Both the position numbers and the translations under genes were made by a program. From Bacilli bacterium (GTDB taxonomy: Bacteria > Bacillota_I > Bacilli_A > ML615J-28 > CAG-698), in the NCBI GenBank assembly GCA_017962745.1, contig JAGCUR010000009.1, positions 1 through 52,304 of the forward strand: a stretch of DNA of 52,304 bases. The letters run 5' to 3'. Shown in pieces: positions 38,466 to 47,834 of this stretch. Every line of letters begins with the position of its first letter. Within the stretch, counting starts at the first letter, position 1. Under the pieces are notes generated by a model that was given only the letters and a program-made list of their open reading frames with translations, searched no databases and was not told where the DNA came from.

Positions 38466-38738
38466 CTATTTAGCTTCCTTATCTTTTCCGTGTCCACGGA
38501 ATGTTCTTGTTGGAGCGAATTCGCCTAATTTATGACCAACCATATCTTCAGTAATGTAAACTGGAAGATGTTCTTTACCATTGTAAACAGCAATTGTATG
38601 GCCAATAAAGTCTGGATAAATTGTAGATCTTCTAGACCAAGTTTGGATGACTTTTTTATCGTTTGAAGCATTAGCTGCTTGAACTTTCTTTAAAAGATGA
38701 TCATCACAAAATGGACCTTTCTTTAATGAACGTGCCAT
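38466..38738 (-). CDS. rpsS: 30S ribosomal protein S19
   Basis: A 90-aa head protein that pairs with S13. It begins [19 protein letters not shown], contains [21 protein letters not shown], and ends [20 protein letters not shown]. Positioned 13 bp after rplB. Confidence 0.98.
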   Translation of the reverse strand: MARSLKKGPFCDDHLLKKVQAANASNDKKVIQTWSRRSTIYPDFIGHTIAVYNGKEHLPVYITEDMVGHKLGEFAPTRTFRGHGKDKEAK

Positions 38739-38751
38739 AAATTACCTCCTA

Positions 38752-39582
38752 TTAGTCATTGATACGACGGATAATTAAATCAGTCGATTTCTTATTATTA
38801 TTTCTTGTCTTCTTACCAAGAGCAATCTTACCCCAAGGAGTAAGTGGAGCCTTTCTACCAACTGGAGCTCTACCTTCACCACCACCATGAGGGTGATCGT
38901 TAGGGTTCATTACAGAACCTCTAACTGTAGGTCTAATACCCATATGACGAGTACGACCAGCTTTACCGATGTTAACGTTCATGTAGTCAGCATTTCCAAC
39001 TTCACCAACTGTAGCACGGCATTCGCCTAAAATCTTTCTTACTTCACCGCTTGTTAAACGGATAATAACGTATTTGCCATCACGACCTAAGATTTGTGCA
39101 CTTGCACCAGCGCTTCTAACAAGTTGAGCACCAGCACCTGGATGTAATTCGATGCAATGAATTACAGTACCCATAGGCATCTTGCTTAATTGTAAGCAGT
39201 TACCAACTTTAATATCTGCACCTTCGCCAGAGAAGATTTCAGTACCAACCTTTAAATCTTTTGGAGCGATGATATATCTCTTTTCGCCATCTTTATAAGC
39301 GATTAGAGCGATATTAGCACTTCTGTTTGGATCGTATTCGATAGTCTTAACTACACCAGCGATACCATCTTTATCACGTTTGAAATCGATGATACGATAA
39401 TGTCTCTTTTCACCGCCACCTTGATGACGAACAGTGATTCTACCTAAATTGTTACGGCCGCCTTTTTTAGAAATAGGAGCAAGTAAACTCTTTTCAGGAG
39501 TTGAGCAAGTGATTTCATCGCTTACTAAAACGCTCATATTACGACGACCATTAGTCGTAGGATTATATTTTTTAATAGGCAT
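38752..39582 (-). CDS. rplB: 50S ribosomal protein L2
   Basis: A 276-aa protein essential for subunit association and peptidyl transfer. It has [15 protein letters not shown], an SH3-like core, and the C-terminal [20 protein letters not shown] stretch with the conserved His residues. Length matches the family. Confidence 0.98.
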   Translation of the reverse strand: MPIKKYNPTTNGRRNMSVLVSDEITCSTPEKSLLAPISKKGGRNNLGRITVRHQGGGEKRHYRIIDFKRDKDGIAGVVKTIEYDPNRSANIALIAYKDGEKRYIIAPKDLKVGTEIFSGEGADIKVGNCLQLSKMPMGTVIHCIELHPGAGAQLVRSAGASAQILGRDGKYVIIRLTSGEVRKILGECRATVGEVGNADYMNVNIGKAGRTRHMGIRPTVRGSVMNPNDHPHGGGEGRAPVGRKAPLTPWGKIALGKKTRNNNKKSTDLIIRRIND

Positions 39583-39596
39583 CTTACTTTACCTCC

Positions 39597-39881
39597 CTAA
39601 ATTTCATAAATATCTAGCTTGTCCTTATCGCTTAGAGTAACGATAGCTTTACGAACAGCAGCCTTCAATCCTTCATATTTACCAACTTTACGTGTTTTTT
39701 TACGAACATTGATAATATTAACGTCAACAACTTTAACTTTGAATGCTTCTTCTACAGCGTTCTTAACGTCAATCTTATTAGCATCTTGTGCTACTTCAAA
39801 AACGTATTTTCTAGTTTCAGCTAATTTTACGTTCTTTTCAGTGATGATTGGACGGATTAAAACTTCATATGAATTTTTCAT
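39597..39881 (-). CDS. rplW: 50S ribosomal protein L23
   Basis: A 94-aa protein at the tunnel exit where trigger factor binds. It contains VLIRPIITEKNVKLAETRKY, AVEEAFKVKVVDVNIINVR and a C-terminal strand. Its ATG overlaps the rplD stop by 1 nt (TAATG). Confidence 0.97.
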   Translation of the reverse strand: MKNSYEVLIRPIITEKNVKLAETRKYVFEVAQDANKIDVKNAVEEAFKVKVVDVNIINVRKKTRKVGKYEGLKAAVRKAIVTLSDKDKLDIYEI

Positions 39882-40507
39882 TATTTTAAATCCTCCTCAT
39901 AAGCTTTAATAGCTTCTTCAGTCATAATATAAGTGTTAGCATTAGTTAATTCATAAACACTTAAATGATCTTTAGTTTGTACATATAAACCAGCAATGTT
40001 TCTACCTGCTAAGAATAAGTTTTGATCTACAGTAGTAGTTACTAAAACTGCTTTCTTATCAGCGACATTTAAGTTCTTTAATACTTCAACTAAACCTTTT
40101 GTCTTGAAATCAGCTAATTCAATCTTATCTACAACAACGATATTATTGTTAGCTAATCTGTCAGATAATAAACTCTTTAATGCACATTTAACAACTTTCT
40201 TGTTAACTTTCATTGCATAGCTTCTTGGATGTGGTCCAAAAACAATTCCACCACCACGCCATTGAGGAGCACGTGTTGTACCTTGTCTTGCACGTCCAGT
40301 ACCTTTTTGACGCCATGGTTTCTTTCCACCGCCGCTAACATCGCTACGACCTTTAGTTTGGTGTGTACCTTGACGCATACCAGCACGCTCAGCGTTTACA
40401 ACGTTATATACAGCTTGCATATTTGGTTCATAAGCAAATACTTCTTTCTTTAAGTTAAGCTTGCTTACTTCTGCACCTAATTGATTATAAACAACGATAC
40501 TTGGCAT
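39881..40507 (-). CDS. rplD: 50S ribosomal protein L4
   Basis: A 208-aa protein whose basic loop (SGGGKKPWRQKGTGRARQGT) reaches into the exit tunnel. It has PHPRSYAMKVNKKV and an alpha/beta core. In some bacteria L4 also represses the S10 operon through its leader; the long structured leader here leaves that open. Confidence 0.98.
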   Translation of the reverse strand: MPSIVVYNQLGAEVSKLNLKKEVFAYEPNMQAVYNVVNAERAGMRQGTHQTKGRSDVSGGGKKPWRQKGTGRARQGTTRAPQWRGGGIVFGPHPRSYAMKVNKKVVKCALKSLLSDRLANNNIVVVDKIELADFKTKGLVEVLKNLNVADKKAVLVTTTVDQNLFLAGRNIAGLYVQTKDHLSVYELTNANTYIMTEEAIKAYEEDLK

Positions 40508-40525
40508 AACTTGTATCTCCTTTCA

Positions 40526-41179
40526 TTACATTAAGGCTTCAGGGTTAATTGATGTTTTAGGACCTTTAACAGCATTTGTGATAACAACAAATGAATTAAC
40601 TGCTCCAGGAACATTACCCTTGATTAGCACTACATTCTTTTCTAAATCTACTTTAGCAACTGTTAAGTTTTGAATAGTTACTTGAACTCCACCTAATTGT
40701 CCAGGCATCTTTTTACCTTTCTTAACTCTTGCTGCATCGATTGAACCCATTGAACCAACACCACGATGGTATCCTGATCCATGAGCCATAGGGCCTCTAT
40801 GGAAGCCATGACGTTTGATAACGCCTGCGTATCCTTTACCCTTACTAGTTCCAGTTACGTCTACAACTTCACCTTCACTAAATATATTTGCTTTAACCTC
40901 TTGACCTACATTGAAAGCTAGCATTTCCTCTCCAGCGATTTCTTTAATGAAGCGCTTAGGAGAAGTGCTTGCCTTTTCAGCATGTCCTACTTCTGGTTTG
41001 TTAGGATTTTTCTTATCCGCGAAACCTAATTGAACTGATGAATATCCATCAGTTTCCACAGTCTTCTTTTGTAACACAACGTTTGAACCAACTTCGATAA
41101 CAGTTACTGGAACTAGTTGACCATCTGTTGTGAAGATTTGTGTCATTCCGACTTTTTTGCCTAAGATTCCTTTGGCCAC
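40526..41179 (-). CDS. rplC: 50S ribosomal protein L3
   Basis: A 217-aa early assembly protein near the peptidyl transferase centre. It starts [19 protein letters not shown] and contains [20 protein letters not shown] and [14 protein letters not shown]. It sits 26 bp after rpsJ. Confidence 0.98.
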   Translation of the reverse strand: MAKGILGKKVGMTQIFTTDGQLVPVTVIEVGSNVVLQKKTVETDGYSSVQLGFADKKNPNKPEVGHAEKASTSPKRFIKEIAGEEMLAFNVGQEVKANIFSEGEVVDVTGTSKGKGYAGVIKRHGFHRGPMAHGSGYHRGVGSMGSIDAARVKKGKKMPGQLGGVQVTIQNLTVAKVDLEKNVVLIKGNVPGAVNSFVVITNAVKGPKTSINPEALM

Positions 41180-41205
41180 GAGTTTTCACCTCCTATTTAC
41201 TCTAC

Positions 41206-41511
41206 CTATTTTAGAACGATTTCAACACCAGCAGGTATTTCCAAATGAACTAATGCATCCATAGTCTTTGGAGTAGTACTCTTGATGTCGATTAATCTCT
41301 TGTGAGTTCTTCTCTCAAATTGTTCACGACTATCTTTGTATTTGTGTGGTGAACGAATAATTGTAAATACTTCCTTTTCAGTTGGAAGTGGGATTGGACC
41401 AGCTACTTCAGCACCAGCTTTTTTAGCAGCTTCCACAATCTTTTTTGCAGATTCATCAATTAATCTGTGATCATAAGAAATAAGTTTAATTCTTAATGCT
41501 TTCTTTGCCAT
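41206..41511 (-). CDS. rpsJ: 30S ribosomal protein S10
   Basis: A 101-aa head protein that also acts as NusE in antitermination. It starts [19 protein letters not shown] and contains [19 protein letters not shown] and [18 protein letters not shown] is 8 nt before the ATG at 41511; a start at 41550 lies inside the leader and is not supported. First gene of the 29-gene ribosomal cluster; tuf and fusA are not adjacent. Confidence 0.98.
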   Translation of the reverse strand: MAKKALRIKLISYDHRLIDESAKKIVEAAKKAGAEVAGPIPLPTEKEVFTIIRSPHKYKDSREQFERRTHKRLIDIKSTTPKTMDALVHLEIPAGVEIVLK

Positions 41512-41641
41512 TTTACTTTCCTCCTTGTAGCGTCTTTGCGCATTAATCAACTGTGTGAATTACCTGATAGCACTACATATGGCAACTCATCCGTGCGTAT
41601 CAGCAACCTCCCACAATTGGGTTACTTCCTAAACCTTAAAG
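41512..41641 (-). promoter_or_regulatory. Structured leader of the ribosomal operon
   Basis: About 130 nt of untranslated RNA before rpsJ. The main stem pairs CTGATA-c-GCAC with GTGC-TATCAG (outer bases 41603 and 41564, one bulged C), with a 19-nt apical part. A CCCA/TGGG hairpin lies upstream and a GCG/CGC hairpin just before GGAGG. The fold suggests feedback control by a ribosomal protein. I do not recognise it as a named leader family. Confidence 0.5.
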
Positions 41642-41670
41642 ATTTTACTCTAAACATTAAAAAAAAGCAA
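41642..41670 (-). promoter_or_regulatory. Promoter of the ribosomal protein operon
   Basis: Minus-strand TTGCTT (41670-41665), 17 bp, TAAAAT (41647-41642). The -35 box overlaps the downstream arm of the preceding terminator. Confidence 0.6.
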
Positions 41671-41697
41671 GTACTTTTTTAAAAAACTTGCTTCTTT
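41660..41697 (-). terminator. Terminator of the aldo/keto reductase gene
   Basis: AAGCAAG (41665-41671) pairs with CTTGCTT (41687-41693) around an inner T6/A6 pair; a T run follows on the minus strand. Confidence 0.8.
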
Positions 41698-41744
41698 TAT
41701 ATATTTATAGATCTGTCTATTTTTGATTAATAATTAAATATTTC

Positions 41745-42755
41745 CTACTTGCTTTCTAGCACCTTTACGGCTTCTTTTAATTTCTTAATAATTGGTAGGT
41801 TATATGGGCAACGTGATTCGCATAATCCGCATTCAATACACTCACTAGCTTTTACTTTCATCGTGTTATATCTTTGGATTGCCCACTCTTGTAAATTATA
41901 TCTTCTATAATATCCTTCGCATAAGAACGCAAACGGAATATCAATGCCTTTAGTACATGGTTTACAGTACCCACATCTCCTACAGAAATCTCCATCAAGC
42001 GTTGCTTGATACTCTTTGATCTTTGCTAAATCAGATTCATTTAACTTAGACTGGACTGCACCTACATTATTAATAACTTCTTCTACGCTACCCATTCCTG
42101 GAATTGGTACCACTACAAAGTCTTTATTTACTATATATTTAATGGCGATAGCACCATCATCGATGGCGCCACCTGCCAAGGGTTTCATACCTATAACACC
42201 AATATCTAACTTATTTGCTTTTCTAAATAATTCTTCTCCTTGTCTTTCCACAATATTATAAGGATATTGAATTGTCTCAAACAAAGGATCGCTAATTAAT
42301 TCATTTAAATAATCCATATTATGGCTAGTTACACCGATGTGTTTAACTAGACCTTTTTGCTTAGCTTCGATTAAGGCAGCTTTTGCCCCACTATAATCTT
42401 TACCAGGCTGTAAGTTATGGAATTGGTATAGATCAATATAATCGCAATCCATTTTCTTAATTGAATCTAGGACATCATTCATCATAGCATCATATGTTAA
42501 GCTCATCGATTTAGAAGCAACTACGATACTTTCTCTAAAACCTTTAAATTCAGCTTTTAATTTCTTAAAGGCTTCACCTAAATATGCTTCACTTACAGTA
42601 TATCCTTTAGCCGTATCAAAGAAATTAATGCCATCAATGTATGCTGTTCTCACTACATTATAAGCATTATCATCATTATCGCGCTGAATTGGGATACCAC
42701 CCATACCGATTCTACTAACATATAAATTTGTCTTACCTAGTCTTACTTTTTCCAT
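41745..42755 (-). CDS. Aldo/keto reductase with C-terminal 4Fe-4S domain
   Basis: A 336-aa NAD(P)-linked oxidoreductase. The TIM-barrel part has the tetrad positions of the family: Asp and Tyr in FFDTAKGYTVSEAYLGEA, Lys in VVASKS and His in DLYQFHN, with GVIGMKPLAGG at the cofactor site. The C terminus holds two Cys clusters (CRRCGYCKPC and CIECGLCESRCPY), forming a ferredoxin-like Fe-S module seen in anaerobes. The substrate is unknown. It is monocistronic between two terminators, with a weakly defined promoter. Confidence 0.9.
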   Translation of the reverse strand: MEKVRLGKTNLYVSRIGMGGIPIQRDNDDNAYNVVRTAYIDGINFFDTAKGYTVSEAYLGEAFKKLKAEFKGFRESIVVASKSMSLTYDAMMNDVLDSIKKMDCDYIDLYQFHNLQPGKDYSGAKAALIEAKQKGLVKHIGVTSHNMDYLNELISDPLFETIQYPYNIVERQGEELFRKANKLDIGVIGMKPLAGGAIDDGAIAIKYIVNKDFVVVPIPGMGSVEEVINNVGAVQSKLNESDLAKIKEYQATLDGDFCRRCGYCKPCTKGIDIPFAFLCEGYYRRYNLQEWAIQRYNTMKVKASECIECGLCESRCPYNLPIIKKLKEAVKVLESK

Positions 42756-42818
42756 CGTGTCAACCTCTACTATTAATATTTTATAATCATTTATTATAAA
42801 TTACTAGTAATATGCAAA

Positions 42819-42840
42819 AAAGGATGCAATCGCATCCTTT
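42819..42840 (-). terminator. Terminator of the ABC permease operon
   Basis: AAAGGATGC (42819-42827) inverted at 42832-42840 with a 4-nt loop and a T run on the minus strand. It closes the operon right after the permease stop, so no ATPase gene follows. Confidence 0.85.
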
Positions 42841-43585
42841 AGTCGATATATTTATCTGTAATAGTTTTAATTAGTAATTCTAGTACCATTATCATAATTA
42901 CAATGATAATTGTCCAAGCAAAGATACCTTCTAACTGTAAGGCTGATTGATAATTAAACATCTCTTTCGCAATCGATAGTCTAGGGGTAGCAATAAATTC
43001 ACTCATTACTAATACTTTGATTCCTAAGCCAAGACTACTAATGATTGCTACCACGATATGCGGTCTAACTAGCGGAATAAAGATGTGTCTAATAATATAT
43101 GGATTGATATTCGATTGGATCTTGATTTCATCGAGAATATTAGAATTAATATTTTTCATTCCCGATAATATTCCTTCATACATCATCGGTATCATTACTA
43201 GGCTAGTAATATAGATCGATGCCCTCTGGTTTCCGATAAATACTAATAAAACAATTATAATAGCAACAACTGGAATTGTTCTAAGTAGGGTAATAAATGG
43301 TCTTATATAATAAGAAAAACGCACAAATCTAGTCGATAAGCTAGCCAGAATAATTGATATTAGTAATGATGATGCTAGACATATTAATAATCTTAAGAAT
43401 GTAGCTCCTAATATTTTATAAGAATAACCGGTACCTAAAATATTAAATAACTTCTTTAACGTAATACCAATTGAAGGAAGGATTATATCTTCTTTAATAA
43501 GTAGGCTTGCTACCATCCAAACAATTAGTATTGTTAAGATACCTAAAAAAGTAAATAAAATATTTAATTGTTTGGATTTATTCAT
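42839..43585 (-). CDS. ABC transporter permease, SsuC/TauC-like
   Basis: A 248-aa inner-membrane permease with about six helices and a BPD-type EAA loop (DEIKIQSNINPYIIRHIFIPL), where the ATPase would dock. IVWMVASLLI and TLLRTIPVVAIIIVLLVFIGN match the SsuC/TauC/ThiX class. It follows the binding protein by 11 bp. No ATP-binding gene lies beside it; one must be borrowed from elsewhere. Confidence 0.83.
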   Translation of the reverse strand: MNKSKQLNILFTFLGILTILIVWMVASLLIKEDIILPSIGITLKKLFNILGTGYSYKILGATFLRLLICLASSLLISIILASLSTRFVRFSYYIRPFITLLRTIPVVAIIIVLLVFIGNQRASIYITSLVMIPMMYEGILSGMKNINSNILDEIKIQSNINPYIIRHIFIPLVRPHIVVAIISSLGLGIKVLVMSEFIATPRLSIAKEMFNYQSALQLEGIFAWTIIIVIMIMVLELLIKTITDKYID

Positions 43586-43596
43586 GCTTCACCTAA

Positions 43597-44535
43597 TTAA
43601 TAATTGAAATAGAAATCATCGCTTGGAACTTGTGAATTAAATAAGTTCTTATTTGCTTTATCCACAATGCCAAAGAATTCTTCTAATTTTGCTTTGTTGT
43701 CACAAGCCTTTAGATAATTAATACCCGCATTTTGACATACACCTTTTAATACATCTTCACCTAAATTATTAAATAATGGATATAGGTTAGCATCTTTTTC
43801 TAATAATAATTTAGCGTAAGCTGCGCTATCTAAATTTAAACTAGCAATGTTATTTTCAATAGTCTTTAAGATTTTCTTAACTTGAGCTTTAGTTAGGCCA
43901 TTATAAACATAGATTGCTGCTTGAGGAATAAATTCAACTTTTCCATCAGATAAGCTTCTTAATACACTTGCTACATCAATTACATTAACTTCCATTTTTT
44001 GTTTAATCTTTGATAGATATGGTTCAGCTACTAGTGCATAATCAGCATTACCTGGCATGAAATAACTACTTACAACAGTTGATACGCTATCAGCGTATTC
44101 AATAGTTGCACTGACGCCACTTTTTTCTAATGCATATTTAAGCATAATATCGCTTGGCTGATTTTGGCCATATGAATATATCGTTTTGCCGTTTAAATCA
44201 CTAATTGAATTTAGTGTTACATTTTTCTTTGATACAATATACATATTATCAAATGTAATTAGGCCAGCAATTTTGTAATTGATTGATCCTTTAATTGATA
44301 ATTGTGCACCTAAAGTAACTGGAGCTACAATTACATCATAATTATCTTGAAGTAATTCACTTTGAAGAACTTGCGGACCAGGTGTAGTTGTTACTTCAAA
44401 TTCATCTACAACTCCTCCTACTGCTACAAGTGGAATTCCTTCCGGAGTAAGTAAGTATGGTTTTTCTTTTTCTTTGCAACCCATAAATAAAATACTTACC
44501 AACACTAATAATAAAATACTAATAATTTTCTTCAT
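43597..44535 (-). CDS. ABC substrate-binding lipoprotein, NMT1/SsuA-like
   Basis: A 312-aa lipoprotein. The signal peptide ends in the lipobox LFMGC (Cys20). The fold pattern IVSKKNVTLNSISDLNGKTIYS with VVSSYFMPGNADYALVAEPYLS is typical of NMT1/SsuA/TauA-type periplasmic-binding domains. The ligand cannot be read from sequence; sulfonates, thiamine precursors or other small organics are known for the class. ATG 44535 is chosen (AGAGGTG upstream). Confidence 0.85.
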   Translation of the reverse strand: MKKIISILLLVLVSILFMGCKEKEKPYLLTPEGIPLVAVGGVVDEFEVTTTPGPQVLQSELLQDNYDVIVAPVTLGAQLSIKGSINYKIAGLITFDNMYIVSKKNVTLNSISDLNGKTIYSYGQNQPSDIMLKYALEKSGVSATIEYADSVSTVVSSYFMPGNADYALVAEPYLSKIKQKMEVNVIDVASVLRSLSDGKVEFIPQAAIYVYNGLTKAQVKKILKTIENNIASLNLDSAAYAKLLLEKDANLYPLFNNLGEDVLKGVCQNAGINYLKACDNKAKLEEFFGIVDKANKNLFNSQVPSDDFYFNY

Positions 44536-44561
44536 AATATCACCTCTTCTATACATCCATT

Positions 44562-44600
44562 ATAACTTATGTTATAATGAATTATCGTAACATATGTTAC
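44562..44600. promoter_or_regulatory. Twin palindromic operators in the divergent crp/ABC promoter region
   Basis: GTAACATATGTTAC (44587-44600) is a perfect 14-bp palindrome. ATAACTTATGTTAT (44562-44575) is the same site with one changed position. Centres are 25 bp apart. TATAAT at 44573-44578 overlaps the first site, so binding would affect promoters in this region. The regulator encoded at 44622 is the obvious candidate ligand. Confidence 0.65.
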
Positions 44601-44621
44601 AATGTGCAAAAAGGAGTAAAT

Positions 44622-45215
44622 ATGCATATCTTATTTAATAATTCTAAAATAGACTATTCTAAATATATTACTACTAGAGTTTATAAGAAAGGTGATATTG
44701 TCTTTAATGAAGGCGATCTATGTACATCAATCGGTTTACTCGAAAGTGGAGCATTACAAATATCGACTATTACGATTCTAGAAAATGAATATTCAATTAG
44801 TACAATTTTACCTGATGATATATTTGCTTCTACTCTACTATTTTCTTCTAGTCCGCACTATCTTGGTTTTGGTAGATGCTTAAAAGAAACAAAGATTACC
44901 TTTATTTCTAAAACTAACCTAATTTATCTACTCCAAAATGATGAAGCAATCTTAAATAACTTCTTATCATTTCTAGCTAACAAAAGATTAATTGCCCAAG
45001 AAAGGCTAAAGATACTTTGTCAAAAGAGTATTAGAGAAAAGATCTTGTTTTTATTAAAATCGAGAATGAATGAAAAGCGCACTATTTATTTTAATTCTAA
45101 AGAAAAATTAGCTCTATATTTAAATATAGAGCGTCCATCCTTATCAAGAGAATTAATAAATATGCAAAACGAAAAACTAATTACATATAATAGGAAATCA
45201 ATTACTTTATTATAA
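44622..45215 (+). CDS. Crp/Fnr-family transcriptional regulator
   Basis: A 197-aa regulator with an N-terminal cyclic-nucleotide-binding-type beta barrel (YKKGDIVFNEGDLCTSIGLLESG), a dimer helix, and a C-terminal winged helix-turn-helix (LALYLNIERPSLSRELINMQ). The cAMP-contacting Arg/Glu set and an Fnr-type N-terminal Cys cluster are not evident, so the signal is unknown. AAGGAG precedes ATG 44622. Transcribed away from the binding-protein/permease operon across the twin palindromes. Confidence 0.88.
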   Translation: MHILFNNSKIDYSKYITTRVYKKGDIVFNEGDLCTSIGLLESGALQISTITILENEYSISTILPDDIFASTLLFSSSPHYLGFGRCLKETKITFISKTNLIYLLQNDEAILNNFLSFLANKRLIAQERLKILCQKSIREKILFLLKSRMNEKRTIYFNSKEKLALYLNIERPSLSRELINMQNEKLITYNRKSITLL

Positions 45216-45224
45216 TATAAGAAA

Positions 45225-45251
45225 AAAGGCTCAAACTAAGTTTGAGCCTTT
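45225..45251. terminator. Bidirectional terminator between crp-like and Ig-SBP genes
   Basis: A 13-bp perfect stem (45225-45237 with 45239-45251), with A and T tracts, between two converging genes. Confidence 0.85.
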
Positions 45252-45266
45252 ATACAAATATAATTA

Positions 45267-46991
45267 TTAGTTATATTTTTCTGCGAATGTTTGTTCTAGG
45301 TTAGCAATAGCTGGAGTAACAGCTGCTACATAGTCTGTTTCCTCTGTATATTTTAGAGAAGGGATAATGTAACCAGCAGAGAATTTTTCCCATTCTTCTC
45401 CATCACCATTGTTAAGACGTAATTCTTTAATAGGGTCAAATAAGCCTTTAGTCTTTAAGTTGTTTTGGATATATAACCAAGCAGTAACACTTGCATCTGT
45501 ATCCCACTTACCTTGAGCAACGATTCTATCTGAAGCATCCTTGTCATAGTTTGGATCTTCAACCATTAACTTTTGAGCTAATGCAAAGCATTCATACCAT
45601 ACTTTGAAGATATTTTCGATTGTTACATCTTCAGATGTAGCTTCTGCGTTAGCGATCTTTTCAGTGATAGCTTTAGGCATTACGAAGCAGTCTTGAGTAT
45701 AAGTAGCCCATTTAGCTGTTTCATAAGTTTGATCTTCACCATAAGGCCATGGAACGAATCCATATAATGTATCATCGCCTTCACCCCAAAGGTCAGCTTT
45801 CCATCTGTTATAGTAGTCAACGAAGTATGCAGAACCTGTATTTAATAATGCATGTTGAGCATTCCAAGTTTCAACTTTACCATCAACTTGGTTAGCAGGG
45901 TCAACGCAGCCAGCATCGAATAATTCTTTTAACATGTTAGCTAAGTCAACAACTTTTGGATCAGTGATTTGAATCTTTCTAGTGATTGGGTCAGCTAGAG
46001 GAACGTTGCTAGTTCTAGCTAAGTCTCTTAGCCAATAAGATAATCTACCAGAGATTACATAGTATTTATCTTCTTCACCAGTTGATAAACCGTTTAATAA
46101 AGTTTGAGCTTCTTTACACCATGCAACGAATTCGCTGATGTGCCATTTATCTTCCATGAATAATTTAGCAGGTTCTTTATCGCCATCCATGCCAATTCTC
46201 TTTAATAAGTTGTAGTTAACACCGATAACTGGGTCATCAGATGTGATAGATCCAGAAGTGTAGCTCCATCCATATAATGCATTCTTATAAGTTCTAGCTA
46301 AAACGTCGTTTTGGCTCATTGAACCATTACCATATGCAGCATATAAATCATCCATCTTAATTAAAGCAGAGCTTGTCTTAGAAATTTGGTTTGTTGGAAT
46401 CCAGTAAATATCGAAGTAAGTAGTATTGTTCTTACCTTGTTCTAGGATATAGTTAAATCTTTCCCAATAGTCAGTTGTAGGATATCCTTCAACAACGATC
46501 TTACAATTGTATTTTTCTTCTACTTGTTCCCATGCTTGTGCAGCAAATTTACGAGTAGGACTTACTTTGTATTCTGCAGGATAGTTAGTCATTCTAGGGT
46601 CTAATTCGTATTCTACACCAGGAGAATATGCAATTCTAATTGTGTATTCACCGAAGTCTAAATCATTATTATTGCTAACGCTAATTGTAATTTTAGCACT
46701 AACAGCAGGGTTTTCAACACTAGTAACTGTAATGACAGCTTTACCAGCTTTAACACCAGTAACTTTACCGCTTGCATCAACTGTAGCGATATCTTGTTTG
46801 TCAGATGCCCAAGTTACTTCTTGTGCAGCTTTTTCAGGTTTTACGTTGGCAGTTAATTGAATTGTTCTACCAATCTTAACGCTTCTTGCAGATGCTTTGA
46901 TTTCAATGCTTTCAGCAGTTGCTCCGCCTCCACAAGCAACAAGTACAAATGCTAATATCATAGCAAAAGTCAATGTTAATAATTTTTTCAT
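45267..46991 (-). CDS. Solute-binding lipoprotein with N-terminal Ig-like (BIG2) domain
   Basis: A 574-aa lipoprotein (lipobox LVAC, Cys20). Residues 27-107 form a bacterial Ig-like BIG2 domain (QLTANVKPEKAAQEVTWASD, then IATVDASGKVTGVKAGKAVI). The rest is a family 1 extracellular solute-binding fold (RIAYSPGVEYE, YNCKIVVEGYPTTDYWERF, YFVDYYNRWKADLWGEGDD) of the kind that binds sugars or oligosaccharides. No permease or ATPase gene lies next to it. Own promoter and terminator. The Ig domain probably acts as a spacer from the membrane. Confidence 0.85.
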   Translation of the reverse strand: MKKLLTLTFAMILAFVLVACGGGATAESIEIKASARSVKIGRTIQLTANVKPEKAAQEVTWASDKQDIATVDASGKVTGVKAGKAVITVTSVENPAVSAKITISVSNNNDLDFGEYTIRIAYSPGVEYELDPRMTNYPAEYKVSPTRKFAAQAWEQVEEKYNCKIVVEGYPTTDYWERFNYILEQGKNNTTYFDIYWIPTNQISKTSSALIKMDDLYAAYGNGSMSQNDVLARTYKNALYGWSYTSGSITSDDPVIGVNYNLLKRIGMDGDKEPAKLFMEDKWHISEFVAWCKEAQTLLNGLSTGEEDKYYVISGRLSYWLRDLARTSNVPLADPITRKIQITDPKVVDLANMLKELFDAGCVDPANQVDGKVETWNAQHALLNTGSAYFVDYYNRWKADLWGEGDDTLYGFVPWPYGEDQTYETAKWATYTQDCFVMPKAITEKIANAEATSEDVTIENIFKVWYECFALAQKLMVEDPNYDKDASDRIVAQGKWDTDASVTAWLYIQNNLKTKGLFDPIKELRLNNGDGEEWEKFSAGYIIPSLKYTEETDYVAAVTPAIANLEQTFAEKYN

Positions 46992-47036
46992 AAATTTACT
47001 TTGTGTTCCTTTCTTTTATAAATTTATTACATTTTA

Positions 47037-47064
47037 ATTATACACTATTTTTCGGATATGTGAA
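47037..47064 (-). promoter_or_regulatory. Promoter of the Ig-SBP gene
   Basis: Minus-strand TTCACA (47064-47059), 16 bp, TATAAT (47042-47037). It separates this gene from the PIG-L gene 8 bp upstream, whose tail carries no clear terminator. Confidence 0.55.
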
Positions 47065-47071
47065 ATATTTT

Positions 47072-47833
47072 TTAAATATTCTCACAAAAACAATGCTGAT
47101 GCACTGGTCCTAAAACAAAATAGCCTTCACCAAATCTAGCAAACCTCTTGATTCCAAAGATTTTTGCCTTAAAATTAATATATTTAAAAACATCTACGAT
47201 GTTAGAATCCATTTGGCTAGCATGCTTTTTTAAAGCTTCAATTTTATTTTCTAAATCTTTTTTACTAATCTTTACAATTTGGTTTACATCAGCACTAAAA
47301 TAATATGCTAATGTTATTCCATTACAAAACTCATTAATACCTTCTATATCCATTCCTTGCCTTTTAGCAACCAGTGGAAACTTAGCTATTAATAAACTCG
47401 TTCTACAAGCTTCAGCTACTCTGATGTGATCCATATGTGTTTCCGTTTTTAAAAATGGTGATGGACATACAATTAAATCTGGTTTAATTTCTAATATCAC
47501 TTTCGCAATATCAACTCTTAAATCTTCGACGCTATACACGCCCCCATCAGGATAATCTAAAAACTTAACTTCTTTTACCCCGATTACTTTACCAGCTTCA
47601 ATTGCTTCGTTCTTCCTAATAGCAGCAATATCTGCAGGGTCTGCATTACGGTCCGGTGTTCCGCACCCACCATCACAACATATTAAATAATAAACTTCTT
47701 TACCTAAGTTAGCGAGTTTACTAGCTAGCCCACCAGCCCCAATTTCTATATCATCGGGATGCGGCCCAATGAATAATGCTTTTTCGCATTTATCAATTTT
47801 AGGAAGCGGTACTAGCTTCATTATTATGCTCAT
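47072..47833 (-). CDS. PIG-L family de-N-acetylase
   Basis: A 253-aa zinc hydrolase related to the deacetylases of GlcNAc-PI, mycothiol and bacillithiol synthesis. The metal motif GPHPDDIEIGAGG is intact, followed by ICCDGG and the late His in TETHMDHIRVAEA. The substrate is unassigned. AGGGA is 7 nt before ATG 47833; it starts 1 nt after the stop of the fucose-isomerase-like gene, implying coupled expression. Confidence 0.88.
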   Translation of the reverse strand: MSIIMKLVPLPKIDKCEKALFIGPHPDDIEIGAGGLASKLANLGKEVYYLICCDGGCGTPDRNADPADIAAIRKNEAIEAGKVIGVKEVKFLDYPDGGVYSVEDLRVDIAKVILEIKPDLIVCPSPFLKTETHMDHIRVAEACRTSLLIAKFPLVAKRQGMDIEGINEFCNGITLAYYFSADVNQIVKISKKDLENKIEALKKHASQMDSNIVDVFKYINFKAKIFGIKRFARFGEGYFVLGPVHQHCFCENI

Positions 47834-47834
47834 A

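Noticed and set aside
41206-41550. Longer rpsJ start at 41550
   Set aside because: The extra 13 codons lie in the structured leader; the ATG at 41511 has GGAGG and matches the S10 N terminus.
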